DNA of 64,000 nucleotides from Reticulitermes speratus (taxonomy: Eukaryota; Arthropoda; Insecta; Blattodea; Rhinotermitidae): positions 3,651,894-3,715,893 of the forward strand of contig JAJKFL010000012.1 in NCBI GenBank assembly GCA_021186555.1, given 5' to 3'. Both the position numbers and the translations under genes were made by a program. The notes below the pieces were generated by a model. It searched no databases. It was not told the DNA's origin and saw only the letters and a list, made by a program, of their open reading frames with translations. Positions 21,873 to 34,318 of this stretch are shown one piece after another (positions within the stretch are counted from its first letter, which is position 1; the number at the start of each line of letters is the position of its first letter).

Positions 21873-22321
21873 CCCAGTTCCATGCACTTGGTTGGTTCAT
21901 GGCCAGAACTGGATTAAAATACAACGTGTATATGATATGATACGATATATGATATTGATATGATAAGTATGATTCATCTCATGACGGTTCGTGGAACTGC
22001 CCATAGTGTACCACCAAGAAAATACAGAGAGCAGATAACAGTAAAGTCCCTGTGATTCATTAAATACATGATGGGGAGGGGGGAAGTAGACGTACAGCTC
22101 CACGCATAGTTTAACTTGGGCATTCGATAGCGTTAGTGGCCAGCTTATGTACCGTCCGCTTTACCTTACACGTATCTGTGACCTGTTTATTGACACATGG
22201 CGGTTTGAGGTGAGGAAAATGTTTAAATTCTGTATTTTTAGTGTTAAATTGAGCAGAATTCTGACGTCACGTAAGAACTGTAGCAAGGCACTACAAATGA
22301 ACGTGGTACCATAGTGTTGTG

Positions 22322-22632
22322 AATGTGGTGCCGCGGCAGCTCACTCGGTATAGCCACTGGCTACGAGCTGGACGGTCCGGGGCTCGAATTCCGGTAGGGG
22401 CAAGAGATTTTATCTTCTCCAAAATCGTCCAGACCGGCTCTGGGGCCCATCCAGCCTCCTGTTCAATGGGTACGAGGGTTCTTTCTCGGGGGTAAAGCGG
22501 CAGGGGCGTGATGTTGACCACTCACCTCCATCTAGTGGCGAAGTTAAGAAAGAGTGGAGCTCTACCTCCGCTCTCCCTATATGCTTTCCGCTCTCCCTAT
22601 ATGCTTTCATGGCGTGGACAGGGACATCTTTA
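22322..22632 (+). mobile_element. SINE family A, full-length-like copy
   Basis: The tRNA-like head has an A-box-like 'GGCAGCTCACTCGGTATAG' and B-box-like GGCTCGAATTCC. The body has 'TCTTCTCCAAAATCGTCCAG', 'GGGGGTAAAGCGGCAGGGG', 'GACCACTCACCTCCATCTAG' and the end CTTTCATGGCGTGGACAG. An internal 19-bp direct duplication sits near 22,575-22,608. Confidence 0.8.
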
Positions 22633-23424
22633 ATTGGGTACTATAAATGTTTAAACAATAATGGACACCTGCCAGACACTTAACGACGAACCGTGTACTA
22701 GAGCAGGGTGGCACTGACGACGCAGAAATTGCCTTCGAAATGCGTATGTCGATAAATAGGGTAATAAATACATTGAGTGTACGGTTGTTGGTAAATACGG
22801 CACAGAATTGCACTGACCGCACGGCGTGCGTCATACGAATACCGTCGTCTTGGCCCTGCTATATGCTGTGAAAGGTACGTCAAACACCGCGCCAAGCAGA
22901 AGGCAAGAGAAACAAGGAATGAGGAAAGGACCACAGAGGAAATAACACGAGAGAATTTTTCATGTGGATCCAAAACATGTGAACGTCGATGGCCTCTTGC
23001 TGTACCATGTCACGAACAAATGACGGGACAGACGTTCAGCGCTGGAGCCTTAGTGATGGAGACGCCGGTCACGTGATCGCCCTCAAGGTGAACATGTGAA
23101 GGCCGCAGAGTTGCTCCACCCAGCGTCCCCTTGAACCCCCCAACCATTTTGTACGCAAATAGAATTACTAATGTCAAACGCATTACTCTGGTATCTGTGA
23201 TGGTGTTGGTGGCGAAGCACTGAAGCCGTTGAAGGAAATGCGTTTTGAAACAGGACATGCTTGGCGCTCCGGTCGTTATACTGTGGTCAGCTTGTCCCTG
23301 AGCTTATCGTGAAAGCGAATGGGTGGCGTAGAGGGTACCTGTGTGTTGGGGCCCCGGGAGCTGGTCTGGAGAGCAACAACGTGCTTGTTCAGGGGACTGA
23401 AATTTGGATGTCTTCGTCAACGTA

Positions 23425-23525
23425 TGCAACGTGTACGTGACACGGCAGCCTGCATCCGCCGGGACATCCAGTGGCACGTACCCTGCTCGGGGGGACAGGA
23501 TAAAAGGGACACCCATATTTTAGTC
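23425..23525. mobile_element. Small dispersed repeat (GGGACAC type)
   Basis: Shares GCCTGCATCCGCCGGGACAT and 'GATAAAAGGGACAC' with copies at 31.8 and 59.8 kb. The 31.8-kb copy has inverted ends. Confidence 0.5.
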
Positions 23526-23944
23526 TGAGGTTCTCTTGATATAAACGTTGTCTCGCATCCCGCACGGCTTAAAGTTACTTAGCAATTTCAGAAAGGTGTC
23601 AGTAATGAAGTACTCTTGCAGTTAAACTGTTTGTAAATTAATGTGCCTGTAGGATTACATTAATTCAGCATCTCTGTTACCGGCCCATTTTTTGAGCGGC
23701 CCCACGAAAGGCGCGGCGATCGCGTGTGCAGACGTCGGTCTGACCCGTAACTTGGTCGCAGTGTTAGTGAATTCTGAAACAGTGAATGGATCCTGTAGCA
23801 TTTGATATAGCTCTGTGCATAAGGGACCGGCTTATCGCAAGGCATCTCCATAGGCGGGTAAAAACAGCACAGAAATACTTGGCATGCACCCGCGCACATT
23901 TTCTTTTTAATAATTCCCCAGACTTCATCTGAACTGAAATCTCA

Positions 23945-24270
23945 GTTCTCACCTCACTGTAAACATTGTGTCTTCATTACAAAGGCAAATCGGTTAAATA
24001 CTCTTCAGGAAAATTATCGCCGTTGTTAGAACCAGATACATAGGACACTGGGCAGAATTCAAAATTATTGAATATTAAAGCAGTCGGTAAGCTAAAGGCA
24101 AAAGTTATACCTAGAACAGGCCACGAAGGCCCAGAGGGGGAGTAGAGGTATGGCTCTACTCTTTCTTTAACTCTGGCACTAGATGGGGTGGGTGGTCAAC
24201 TCCACGCCCCGGCCGCTTTACCCCCGGGAAATAGACCTAGTTGGTACATATAGTAACCACTGGATTGGAT
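23945..24270 (+). repeat. DR1 copy interrupted by a SINE
   Basis: The DR1 order is kept: 'CTCACCTCACTGTAAACATT', 'AAATTATCGCCGTTGTTAG', 'CACTGGGCAGAATTC', then a SINE A insertion, then 'GGTACATATAGTAACCACTGG'. This single copy shows the non-tandem form of DR1. Confidence 0.7.
24117..24236 (-). mobile_element. SINE family A, 5'-truncated, nested in DR1
   Basis: The minus strand carries the SINE A body end (CCCGGGGGTAAAGCGGCC to 'CTTCGTGGCC'). ACCTAG occurs just before and just after, a likely short target-site duplication. Confidence 0.7.
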
Positions 24271-24939
24271 TAGGTGTTACTTCTTCGTGTGGTAGGAAAT
24301 ATTAGCGTTTGAACCGCTTTCTTAAAACAGTTTTTCCATACAAATCTCGTGTGAAATGAGAGTGGCCACATCATGTTACAGTTCTTCCCGACTTTCACTG
24401 TTACATTCCTTCGCACATAGACCTTCATTTGTTTGCGAGTTCCTTGACACGGTGACGATGTTTAGATACTAGTTAGTGTTGTACAAGAGTCATCTGTTTG
24501 TTGTTTCGTGATGCGAAACGTGACAATCGAGGTGGCCGTGGATCACAGCCACACAGATAATGTGAAGTTTCCTCAGACACACACAGTGACACTGTTGTTT
24601 TGTCGACAAATGCTGTAGACTAATCATCGCGAGCAAATGTTTGACTAGGCCAGCTTGTTCGCTCTTTCCTGATTGTGCCCCACAGTTTTGCCCGCAGCAA
24701 CAGGTGCAACTTGTTTTGTTATACCCGCGCCGCATAAATATGTCGTTTTCTGTCGCAAGGGTGGCCATGTTTGCATTCGACATTCTTTGCGCGCTTATAA
24801 CGACCGGTTTTGTGTGATTTCATGTCCATCGCTGTACGTAATGTTTATTACAAAGTTCGGTCCTCCAGGCTTCAAGACTGACAGCAACAATTCGCATTTA
24901 ATTAGAACTGTTCGGCCGTTCTTACGGCTATGAAACTTG

Positions 24940-25385
24940 GTCACTCACAGCAAGGGAAGAACATAAGCTGAGGTGTGTTCGACAGTAAGGTGTTGGGTGG
25001 GGCTAAGAGGGAGGAAGTAACAGGAGACTGGAGACAACTGTAGAATGAGGAGCTTCGTGATTTGTACTTAACACACATTATTAGGATGATCAGGCAAAGA
25101 ATAATGAGATGGGCTGGGTATGTGGCACGTATGGGGGAGAAGAGCGATGTATACAGGGTTTGGTGGCGACACTTGAAAGAAAACACCACTTGGAATACGT
25201 AAGGGGTAGATGGATCTTAAACAAATGGAATAGGAGAACGTGGACTGGATTAATCTGGCTCAGGATAGGGACAGGCTGTGAGCTCTTGTGAACACGGCAA
25301 TGAACGTTCGGGTTCCATAAAGTGTGGAGTATTTCGTTACTAGCCGAGGATCTGTTTAGCTTCTCAGTAAGGACTTTACTCCGTG
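24940..25385 (+). mobile_element. LINE 3' end, longest plus-strand copy
   Basis: The frame-shifted translation reads [66 protein letters not shown], then 'GERGLD'-like tail and the noncoding end 'CGGGTTCCATAAAGTGTGG'. This is the C-terminal end of a non-LTR retrotransposon ORF2. Stops break the frame and the reverse transcriptase domain is missing. Confidence 0.8.
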
Positions 25386-25666
25386 GAGTTAGTTCGGTCG
25401 TTGGTTAGTCAGGTTACAGTTGACGAGTTAAATTTACGGTCTTGTGAAGTGTGACGTCATGCAGACTTAGATAACAAAGTATTTATGCTAAAACCACTTC
25501 TCAACCATTCGTTGGAGTTTGGTGTAGGTAGGTTGATTTCTGCCACCCAATCATTTCTGGTCTGTTAACGAGTTGGTGTTAACAGTTGTCAAGTCGTGGC
25601 TTTGCATGGAAAGGCGGACGTAACATTTGAGGTTCTGAGTGCGGTCAGTCGGAAGATTAATGTCGT

Positions 25667-25810
25667 GTGGAATGTGACGCCGTGCAGGTAGTCGGGTAGA
25701 TATGTACAGACGTGGAGGAAGCTGCTGATTCGTTGACCCCGATGATGGACGCAGGAAGTTCCTGTGAAACGTCTGTACATTTTTACCAGACCAAACGGCG
25801 CCACGTCACC
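25667..25810. mobile_element. Foldback family element
   Basis: Left end 'GTGGAATGTGACGCCGTGCA' faces the right end 'CCAAACGGCGCCACGTCACC'. The core CCGATGA lies at 25,739-25,745 and GAAAC at 25,766-25,770. Confidence 0.6.
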
Positions 25811-26326
25811 TCTGGAGGCACTGTGAGTAACGTTCCTCGTTTGATGACTCAGGCGGCGAATGCTCTACACCCCTAGATTTGTGGGCGGGCGATAAATATG
25901 GTGCTGAGATTACAGCACTTCCGGTGCACCACATGGTCTTCTCAGTACGCCTTCCGGTTAATGAAAGAGGGTTTCCTCCCCAGCCAGAAGCCATTTCAAG
26001 GCTTCATAAACAAGACCAGATTTTTCCTGGAACTGCAGCCCTCAGCCTTCCAGAAAGGGGTTGCGGGTTTGCGATGGGTCGTTTTAAATTTCAAGACGTT
26101 ACAGAAAGGAGCAGGATGTCACGTGAATAGGTCCCTTGTTTGGCCTTACTGTCGTACAACCCTCGATGGGGTGATACTGATTCTCCTGAGTTGGGGTACC
26201 CTTTGAAGCCTTGCAAAAAATGTGGACATACTTTTCCAGTGCGCCTCCCTCCTCGCATGTCAGAAACGGCATTGTTTTGTTTGAAGGTTCACAGGCTACG
26301 CCCGTTTACCCTTCTGATAATAATAT

Positions 26327-26425
26327 TAAGATGAAGATGAGTATGGGGCATTGGTGGAATAATACAAGTGCTCGGAGAAACTTTAAATCCAGTGCCACTT
26401 TGTCAATGGAAATAATGTGCAAAAC
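26327..26425 (-). mobile_element. SINE family C, 3' fragment
   Basis: 'AAGATGAAGATGAGTATGGG' and 'CCAGTGCCACTTTGTC' match the minus-strand SINE C body at 30.93-31.05 kb in order. Diverged. Confidence 0.55.
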
Positions 26426-26584
26426 GCAGTTTATTACCTCACAGACAATACAGTGCATCTCAGACCTTCGACACATCGGGAAACACTGACCCAAAAACAC
26501 AGCGACGCTTGTAGAAGATGAGAATCCTCGAGGTCCGAGCTGTCAGTGCTGTTCGTGGAATTAACCGTAATGTTGGGAGACGTA

Positions 26585-26668
26585 CAAAATACAAGTACAC
26601 CACGTGGGTAAAATGAACGTAGAGTGTCTGAATATTAAAGTAGCTCGTACATACAGTAAGCACTGCGA
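26585..26668 (+). repeat. DR1 right-end fragment
   Basis: 'ACACCACGTGGGTAAAATGA', 'GTGTCTGAATATTAAAG' and 'GTACATACAGTAAGCACTG' follow the DR1 right end as at 57.7 kb. Confidence 0.5.
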
Positions 26669-26874
26669 TGTAAGGACGACTCGAGTGTTGTGTAGGCCTA
26701 TACAGCTTGTCACAAAACGTGGCTCGACGCAGCGAGGCCTCTGATTACACGGTATGGTGTTCGCTCCCTCTTTGACGTTGCAGAATTCCCTGCTCTTACG
26801 GAACACGATGGTTCATCACCGTGTTCACAAAATCCCTTGAATCCAGCACTCGCGCAGTCTTACATATGACAAAA

Positions 26875-27225
26875 AAAGGTACTTTACATGAAGACCTATG
26901 TACGTTTAAGATAGTATCTCGCTGAAGTCATCATAGAATGAGAAATGTTTCAGACAAAAGTTGTAGAGAAACTCAAAACACACATTTTATGTTCAATAAC
27001 TCCCCCCCCCCCCCCCCCCCGAAAATCGTGCCGTTTATGAGATAATGTGGAAAAATATGGTAGAGCCAGACAGACCACAGATGACAATATAATACGGCGC
27101 ATGCGCATTGCATGCTGGATAACAAAGGCTACAGACACACACTCAGAATATGTAATACTTATTGCTTTACCACGGCAACAATGGTTACGCGAACGCGCCT
27201 CAGTGTTACGTTACACGTACATTGC
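26875..27225 (+). repeat. Dispersed repeat DR2, copy 1
   Basis: About 350 bp match, in reverse orientation, the segment at 60.02-60.35 kb: 'CTTTACATGAAGACCTATGT', 'CAAAAGTTGTAGAGAAA', 'GCGCATGCGCATTGCATGCT' and 'ATTGCTTTACCACGGCAACA'. Contains a run of 19 C (27,002-27,020) where the sister has a T-run. Class unknown. Confidence 0.75.
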
Positions 27226-27892
27226 CACTCTTGTTTGTGGTGTGTTTCGTCACAGCTTTTAGTCCTTCATTTGTCTTTATTAATTTCCAGATATAAGATA
27301 TACATCATTTAATTTTGTTGGGGCACTGACTATTAATAGCTCACATAATTTCATTTTTAAAGTCAAACGGCGTTTATTCAGACCGACTTTCAAAAGTGCA
27401 GAGGAATATTTCGCGAGAAACTAAGTGCCTTTTGTGCGCTGTGAATGAATGTGATGCAACTGTCAGAAGGCGATCGTCCGTCACGTGCACGCTGTATTAT
27501 TGAATGTGGGATGCGTGTCCACGGTAAATACAAAGAGGTTGTAACAATAATTCGTGTTTTCAGTGCAGTGTATGAGTCATTAGGCCTCACATCCTCTGTG
27601 GAGCCAGCCGGTGTGGGATGGTCCAGGGACTGCGCCGTGAATGAACTGGCGGAGGGGGTAATTTTATGAATGGAAGGGAGATTGTTACCCTATCGTTTCC
27701 GCCCAGCCGGCTCCGGCCGTAGATTTCCGTTGCTAGTGCGATACTCTGCCCTCGTGGTCTTCCTGTTTCCCGCCCTGTTGATAGGTGAACGATACACGTT
27801 TGACCGCGTATATCCGCAGATAAAACCGCTTCCAAAATTCCTGTGAATCAGACGGATGCATTTGTCGGATGGACACACAGAGAAGTCAAGCC

Positions 27893-28172
27893 CCATTGCA
27901 CGCCATGAAGACGTATGGAAGAATGGCGGTATAGCTCCACTGTTTCTTAACCTCGGCACTAGATGGAGTTGAAAGGCCAGATTCATGCCCCGGCCACTAT
28001 TCCCGGGGACGGTCCCCCCTGGTACAAATTGAATAGTGGGCTGGGCGAGCCCCAGAACCGGTTGTACGTTTTGGAGAAGAGAAAAATATAATTACCTTGC
28101 CGGAATCGAACCGCCATTCCTGGTCGTCCTGCCCCGTAGTCTAGTCACTATACTGATCCAGCTATGCCGGAG
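27893..28172 (-). mobile_element. SINE family A copy
   Basis: On the minus strand: tRNA-like head (CCGGCATAGCTGGATCAGTA, GGTTCGATTCCGG), 'TCTTCTCCAAAACGTAC', 'GGTTCTGGGGCTCGCCC', 'CCATCTAGTGCCGAGG' and 'CGTCTTCATGGCGTG'. Near full length, diverged. Confidence 0.75.
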
Positions 28173-28225
28173 AGAAGTAAAAGATTGCGTACTTTAGAAC
28201 GGTGTAATGCTCCTACGTTCACATT

Positions 28226-28345
28226 GTGGTCTAGCAGGTAGGTACCAGCGTTTCGGACAGTCATTTGCACCTTCATGTTCTACGCTGAAGATGGAGGCAG
28301 GAGGTTCTTCCGCAACGTCGGTACCTAGACTACACGGCGTCATAA
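28226..28345. mobile_element. Foldback family element
   Basis: 'GCAGGTAGGTACCAGCGTTT' faces 'AACGTCGGTACCTAGACTAC'. The core has CTGAAGA at 28,285-28,291; GAAAC is mutated to GCAAC (28,312-28,316). Confidence 0.65.
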
Positions 28346-30439
28346 CTCAAGATTACGATTGTTGGTTACACTATCCCAACGTTCGGTAAGAATCGCCGAA
28401 TAGTCTCTGCTGGGATGTAACAACATGGCAGGTTTTCCGAATTGTTCGCGAGTCTCAGCCAGGCAAGGCAACATCTCGTGTGTAATAATGAGTTAACGCG
28501 GGCCTGCCGTTCGCTTGCTGTGGAGATGAATCGTGTGCCCGCCCTGTCGTCTGATTCACTACAGATACCGAGGGTTCAAGTCGTTTTGGGTGCGACGTAT
28601 TTGCACACACTGTAAGATTTCTCTGTATATTCGCAACAGATTTACAGTCGATCATGAACGTATATTAAGCGGTGAGGTTTACAGTCGATGTCACTTAACC
28701 GTCGATAGTCGATATTGCTTGATGCTCAAGTGTTTCTTCAGGCTCAGCAGGTAACTCCACAGAGCGCATGGTCTGTATCATGTATGAAGACTAGTCGTCA
28801 CAGATCATGAACGTACCGCATTGTTCGCGCAGTATCTGTTATTTTTGCCCGATTTTAACCAAAAACTGTCCTTGTCGATAGATTTTAGTTAAAAATCCCA
28901 AACATATTATAATTACGAAAATCCATCCGCTGCAAGTCGCGGACGGACTGTCCCGTGACAAAGACATTTTCACTTTTCGCACTTGTTTTGCGAACGTGTC
29001 TAAAAATCTATCTTTTCGAAAATAACGGTCGACAGTACAGCCGTAGTCAGCCGGACATTACGCCTGGGTCTCTGTCCTGCATGCGCGAAGAGGACCTTTC
29101 ACTTCGTCTCATTCCGAGGTTAAGAATGCGATGTGCCATACCTACGGTGAACAGATTTCCCGGCAGCAGCAAGTGGGGTGAAGTTTCCTGCCATGTGTTG
29201 TATGTAGGCCCATCTGGTTTGGCAGGCAGGACCTGGCACTCTGCATCTGTTGCGGCAGTGCTAAAGCCTTTCAATAGGCCACAACCATCGCTTCCGTTGT
29301 ACCGCTATTATGAGTTCATGAGAGAAGCGAGTAATGTTTTTTTTTAAATCGCGCTTCCGGGTTGGGGACTTGGTGACCCTTGCGGGGGGGGGGGGTTCCC
29401 CCCTTCCGCCCTTCAGCTCCATCCCCTACATTGTGTGTTGTTTTCAATTCATGGTTTTGAGTCACACATTACTCATCATCGCAATTGTTTTCCTCTCTCC
29501 GTTGCGCAGGGTCGCTGCCCAATTACAGGGTGTAAAACGTTGCTTTAACGCACAGTCTGATTGCCTTACCGTATGGCGTTCACACAGCTCGGCGGAAATT
29601 TGTCGGTACAAATTCGTCATCGGTACGCAGTTTTAGTTACACCGAGGCCACGGAAAGAGCCCGTTGGATGCTGGGGAGAACTGCTCTCGACGTTTCTTCC
29701 TGATTAAGTATTCTTTGGTCCACTGTGGCCTGTTGCCACCAGCTCTAAGCGCTTGTCGGATTATCGATACCGGAACTCGTGTCAAAGAACGGCTAGGCTA
29801 CACTGGAGGGGGAAGAGGTAGCAGCTTGAGGGAAGTGTGCGATGTCAATCCATGGGGATCGTTTATGTGGTCTCAGCACTACAGGTAAGCTACACAGTAA
29901 ACTGCAGCATTCATAACTGCGCATCACTAACGTTATCTGTTAACGTCGACCTAATTAGTTGTTTAAAATTCAGCCCAGAATGTCGGAGTCAACTTTTTAA
30001 GCGCGTTCGAATATCGCAAAAAAAAACGCTTATTAGCGTCGTCACGTCCGTCCGCCCGCATGTGTCGGCGCGTCTCCCACTGGACGGATTTCCGTGGACG
30101 TTTATGAAAATCTGTCGAGAAACCGCAAATTTGTTTAAAACCGGGCATTTCAGTTGGCAGTGAGAGCTGTACGCCACGCGGACACCTGAGGTGCTTACGT
30201 CACAACAGTCCGTGTAGCCTGTCGGAAACAGGCAGGACACCCCTGCGACCCTCAGACCGTGATGCTTGTGTTATCCGGCTTTGTGGAGTGAGTCATGAGT
30301 TGTGTAACCAGGTTGCACTGATACCGAGTGTGCTGCCACCTATACCGCAGCAGTAGTAGTAATAATTGTTACTTAGAACAGCGTGACAGACCTCGTTATT
30401 TTACAAACATAAAACAGTAACGTAGTCCCCATGCTTCAT

Positions 30440-30517
30440 TTAAGCACCACGCCAAGAAGACGTATGGGGTTCCTAGGTGTGGCTCCATGCATTCTTTAAC
30501 CTCGATAGTAAATGGAG
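30440..30517 (-). mobile_element. SINE family A, 3' fragment
   Basis: 'AGAAGACGTATGGGG', 'GGCTCCATGCATTCTTTAAC' and 'GTAAATGGAGACGAG' match the minus-strand SINE A end at 27.9 kb. Confidence 0.55.
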
Positions 30518-30844
30518 ACGAGTAAATACGATTTTAATAATAATATAATAGATGTACATACATCGCGAGACTTTTTAAAAGACACTCGTAAATAGCTGTT
30601 ACAATTTGGCACAGTGATGTCCGAGCGCACAAGCCTAGCGGCTTGCAGTTGGTATGTACCCGCTTCGAATCCGGACTCTAGCGGGACATGTCAGTCATAC
30701 TTTTCCTCTGTCTACTCGCAAACTGTGTCTTAAACTACAGCCTCCTTCCCAATTCGTACCTGCTCATTCGACTGTGCAACTCCCACCACCTGCAGTTCGA
30801 TGCCTTTCTGTTCCATCAGTGCACCCGTGATAATACGGTTTTTT

Positions 30845-31140
30845 TTTTTTTTGGTGAGCGGGCCCCGCAGCTGATGCTACGGACGCACCGCAGCCTTAAG
30901 GCTTATTGTGCAACCCCTGTGATGAAGATTAAGATGAAGATGAGCAGTTTTTTACCGAGTTTTACAAGTAATGGAGCACCAGTGGAATGAAATTGACAGG
31001 GGAAAACCGACAACTCGGAGAAAAACCTGTCCCAGTGCCACTTTGTCCACCACAAATCTCACATGGACTTGACCTGGGATCGAACCCGGGCCTCCGTGGT
31101 GAGAGGCCGGCGACTAACCGCCTGAGCCATGGCACGGCCT
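30845..31140 (-). mobile_element. SINE family C copy
   Basis: The tRNA-like head is at the right, reading on the minus strand GCCATGGCTCAGGCGGTTAG (A box) and GGTTCGATCCC (B box). The body matches the 57.2-kb copy throughout. A T-run at 30,839-30,851 is the poly(A) tail on the minus strand. Diverged from the 57.2-kb copy by several per cent by eye. Confidence 0.85.
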
Positions 31141-31823
31141 AGTGATAATACTGTTGGTATCGACAGCCGCGTATGTACGGAATGTATTGCAGTGCTGCTC
31201 GCTAAATACGTGGACATGACTATATATACCGGGTAGCTGTGCGTTTGTCGTGGAAATTGTTTACTTTTCTCCTAGGAATGACAGACATCTGTACCCTTAT
31301 AAGAATATTGCTACCACATTATACTTCTGACATTTAATGCGCAGGATGGCTGTCACCCAGTTTCTGTTACACCTGGTGCCTCGTTTAGTTGCAGGCGATA
31401 AGCAGCAATACAACTTCGGCTTTCGGTGTTGTTCTGCCGTCCATTTTCAGCCGCTGACATGGAAACAAAGCGCGTACGCAACAGATGTTGGAAACGCGAT
31501 TTAAAACGTTTCAATCAATCCACCTTGTCCTGTCCTCCATATGGATACTATGATTCATCACAGCTCACCGTCCTTTGTGAATCGGACCGCGTAACAGCTG
31601 CACACAGCCTTCGTACTGACGCTATGTTTGCCCAACACCTGCCTTGCCCGTAGGGCCATGCATTAGTAAGGACTGCCTGCGAAATTTGATGGTTCAACCC
31701 GCTGCAGCTCAAGTGCTGCCATCAGCACAGTCACTTCGGTAGGAGCAGAAAGTGAGAAAGTGTTAAAAGAACTTACTCGTCGTATCGTATCCTCTGTGTA
31801 GAGAATAGAGCCTACCGCGGTAT

Positions 31824-31922
31824 TACAAAGTTGTCCCTTTTATCGTCACCTTTGAGCAGGGCGCCTGCATCCGCCAGGCCCGTGCTCAGAGACATGATAA
31901 AAGGGACACTGTAACTTTGTAC
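31824..31922. mobile_element. ~99-bp inverted-repeat element (GGGACAC type)
   Basis: Left end 'TACAAAGTTGTCCCTTTTAT' pairs with right end 'ATAAAAGGGACACTGTAACT'. The centre has 'GCCTGCATCCGCC', shared with 23.4 and 59.8 kb. No coding capacity. Confidence 0.65.
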
Positions 31923-32427
31923 TGAGCTAAGGACTTGGGGAATTACTATGAAGGCGGTCATTCAATGTCTGTGTAAGTCACTTTAAGTTCAAATGAAGGC
32001 ATTTACCACACGGTAAGCAAGTGTTTGGATAAGCACACAGTGCCAACAGGTTGCGTGTACCTTGACTGTACGGTGTGGTAGTGTCAGAGGGTTTGACAGC
32101 AGAGTAGCTGCCCACAGGAGTTCGTAGCAGGATGACATGAAGGATTTCCGAAACAGAATTCCACTCTGGCGGTAGAGATTGGGAAATTCTGGTTGTGGTC
32201 ACTTCGTAGAACTCTCTTCAGGATAGAGACTGGTGACTACAAAAAGAAAGCACGCTGTCTGCGGATGCTTAGTCATGGGAGAACCTTTTGTGCTGCCTCT
32301 CTAAAATTGGTTTAGGCGGAATCGTGTTGGGTCTGTTCAACGTTCGGGTAATAAAGGCTAAAAAAATTCTTTCATGGAGTAGTAGTCCTGAGTACACAGT
32401 GTGTTATGTAAATACTTATTTCATACA

Positions 32428-32735
32428 CGTGGAGCCAGGATACCGTAGCCGGTATAGCGACTAGGCGACAGAGTGGAGGGTCCGGTGTTCGGGTTCCGGC
32501 AGGGATAAGACACTTTCTCCAAAACCTCCAGTTCGGTTCTGGGGCCCACCCAGCCTGCTCTTCAGTGGGTACGGCGTTCTTTCCGCAGAAGTAAAAAAAG
32601 TCCGGGGGGGGGGGTGACTCTGACCACTACCTCCATCTAGCGATGAGGTTCGGAACGAGTGGAGCTGTACCTCTGCGCCCCCTATGTGCATTCGTGGCGT
32701 GAGCAAGGACAGCTTTACCGTTCACCTTTACCCCT
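32428..32735 (+). mobile_element. SINE family A, full-length-like copy
   Basis: Head 'GAGCCAGGATACCGTAGCC' with B-box-like GTTCGGGTTCC. The body has 'TTCTGGGGCCCACCCAGCC', 'ACTACCTCCATCTAGCG' and 'GCATTCGTGGCGTGAGC'. A G-run interrupts it at 32,604-32,614. Confidence 0.75.
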
Positions 32736-33665
32736 TGGTCCCATGTTGAGCAGTGTTACCATTGGTCGTGATGGTGCAGCGAGTTCTCAGATTGTGGGTC
32801 AAGCAATGATAATCGCGTATGCTACCAGCTGTAGGTTGTCAATTTGTGACGCTGTGAACATGCTTGTACAAGCGAGCCGGCCTAGCCCACTTCAGCTCAG
32901 CGCTTAACGCAGCGTCATACAATGAACATCCTGTATCTAACCACCTATTGGATCGCGCTTGCGTAGTCTACCAAATTGAGCGTCTCGTATCATATGTTGT
33001 TGTCAGTATTAATGACCTGTCGCCTGGCTTTTCCAAGTGCATCTTACAGTAAGTAATGCACGGCCATTTAAACTGCATTATTCCCCGTTATCGACTCTTA
33101 GCATCACATCCACGTGGTTTGAGCTAACGATCCGGTAAATACGCCGTGACACACAAAAGGAGCCTGTGGTTGTTGCCTTTGGGGGGAGCTACAAGCAAAC
33201 TGAGGTACAGGGGATGGTGGTGGCTGTAAAGGACTTCTGGTATATCGGGTGTGTTGTGACGTCAATTCTGAATCCAGGGGAGGAAATGAATTCGGCGCGC
33301 CCTCTAGTGTTTTCAGTTCCCTTCTGCGTCATCCTCTTGAAGTGTGGTGGGGGCGTTTTAGAAACTTCAGAAGATGTGTTTGAAGGGGCGTGGAGGTCTC
33401 GTAAGTTTTCCTTCTCGTTCTATATAACAGCCGGTGTTGATTAAACGAAAAGCCAGTGGTGGCCGCATCAAGCGGCACAACAATTAGTTGACAATTATCA
33501 AGTTTCCCCCTTTCATCGCCCACCCCCCGCGGTGCCGAATGCGTCGAACATCCCCCCCCCCCCCCGTAAGATCCACTGACGCCTGTCCATGTGTGGCAGA
33601 GTTGACTCATGGTATACTAAGATCACGTCATCGCAGTACAAAATTGGTGCAACTTTATGGGCAGG

Positions 33666-33904
33666 CTCCTGGGATGTGACGCCGTGTAGTTTCGTAGTTA
33701 GGTTCTGACTTTTCGGAGGAAATGCTGCCTCGATCTTCGGGTAAACGTTCTGGGAGATCCTATGATGTACCACAATCGATTAATGACGCAAAAGGGATAT
33801 GAAACACCACCAGAATGTGTGCGAAATTCTTTTACCCTGAAGATGGAGGCAGCAGATTTCTCTGAAATTATGGTACCTACCACAGTAGAGGGTGTCACGT
33901 CCCA
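33666..33904. mobile_element. Foldback family element, both ends present
   Basis: 'CCTGGGATGTGACGCCGTGT' at left; 'CACAGTAGAGGGTGTCACGT' at right. The right-arm core has CTGAAGA at 33,837-33,843 and a degraded GAAAT. Unlike the tight foldbacks it has ~90 bp between arms. Confidence 0.65.
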
Positions 33905-34051
33905 GTCAGTAATCGTAAATGGTCACAGCCTGTCCGTCTTGATTCTCTTTTAAATTTGTACTCAGTGCCAAAAGAAGCCGTTTTGATGCTGTGACCGTTA
34001 TTACGGTGTCATGATCTAGAAGACAGCATTGTGAACATATACCGCCATTAA

Positions 34052-34318
34052 CAGCCCGGTCAGTACAGCCATTAGGCTGCCGGCCGGACGGTCCGGGGTT
34101 AGAATCCCGGCGGAGGTAAGAGATTTTTCTCTTCTCCAAAATGTTCAGACCGGTTCTGGGGCTCACCAAGGGTACCGGGGTTCTTTCCCGGGGGTGGAAC
34201 GGCCGGGGCGTGAAGTTGACCACTCACCTCCATCTGGCGCCCAGGTTAAGATTGAGTGGAGCTATACGTCTATTCCCCGTATATTCCTTCATTGCGAGGA
34301 CAGGGAAAACTTCCAAGA
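34052..34318 (+). mobile_element. SINE family A copy
   Basis: B-box-like GGTTAGAATCCC, then 'TCTTCTCCAAAATGTTCAG', 'CCGGGGGTGGAACGGCCGG', 'GACCACTCACCTCCATCTGG' and 'CCTTCATTGCGAGGACAG'. Confidence 0.75.
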
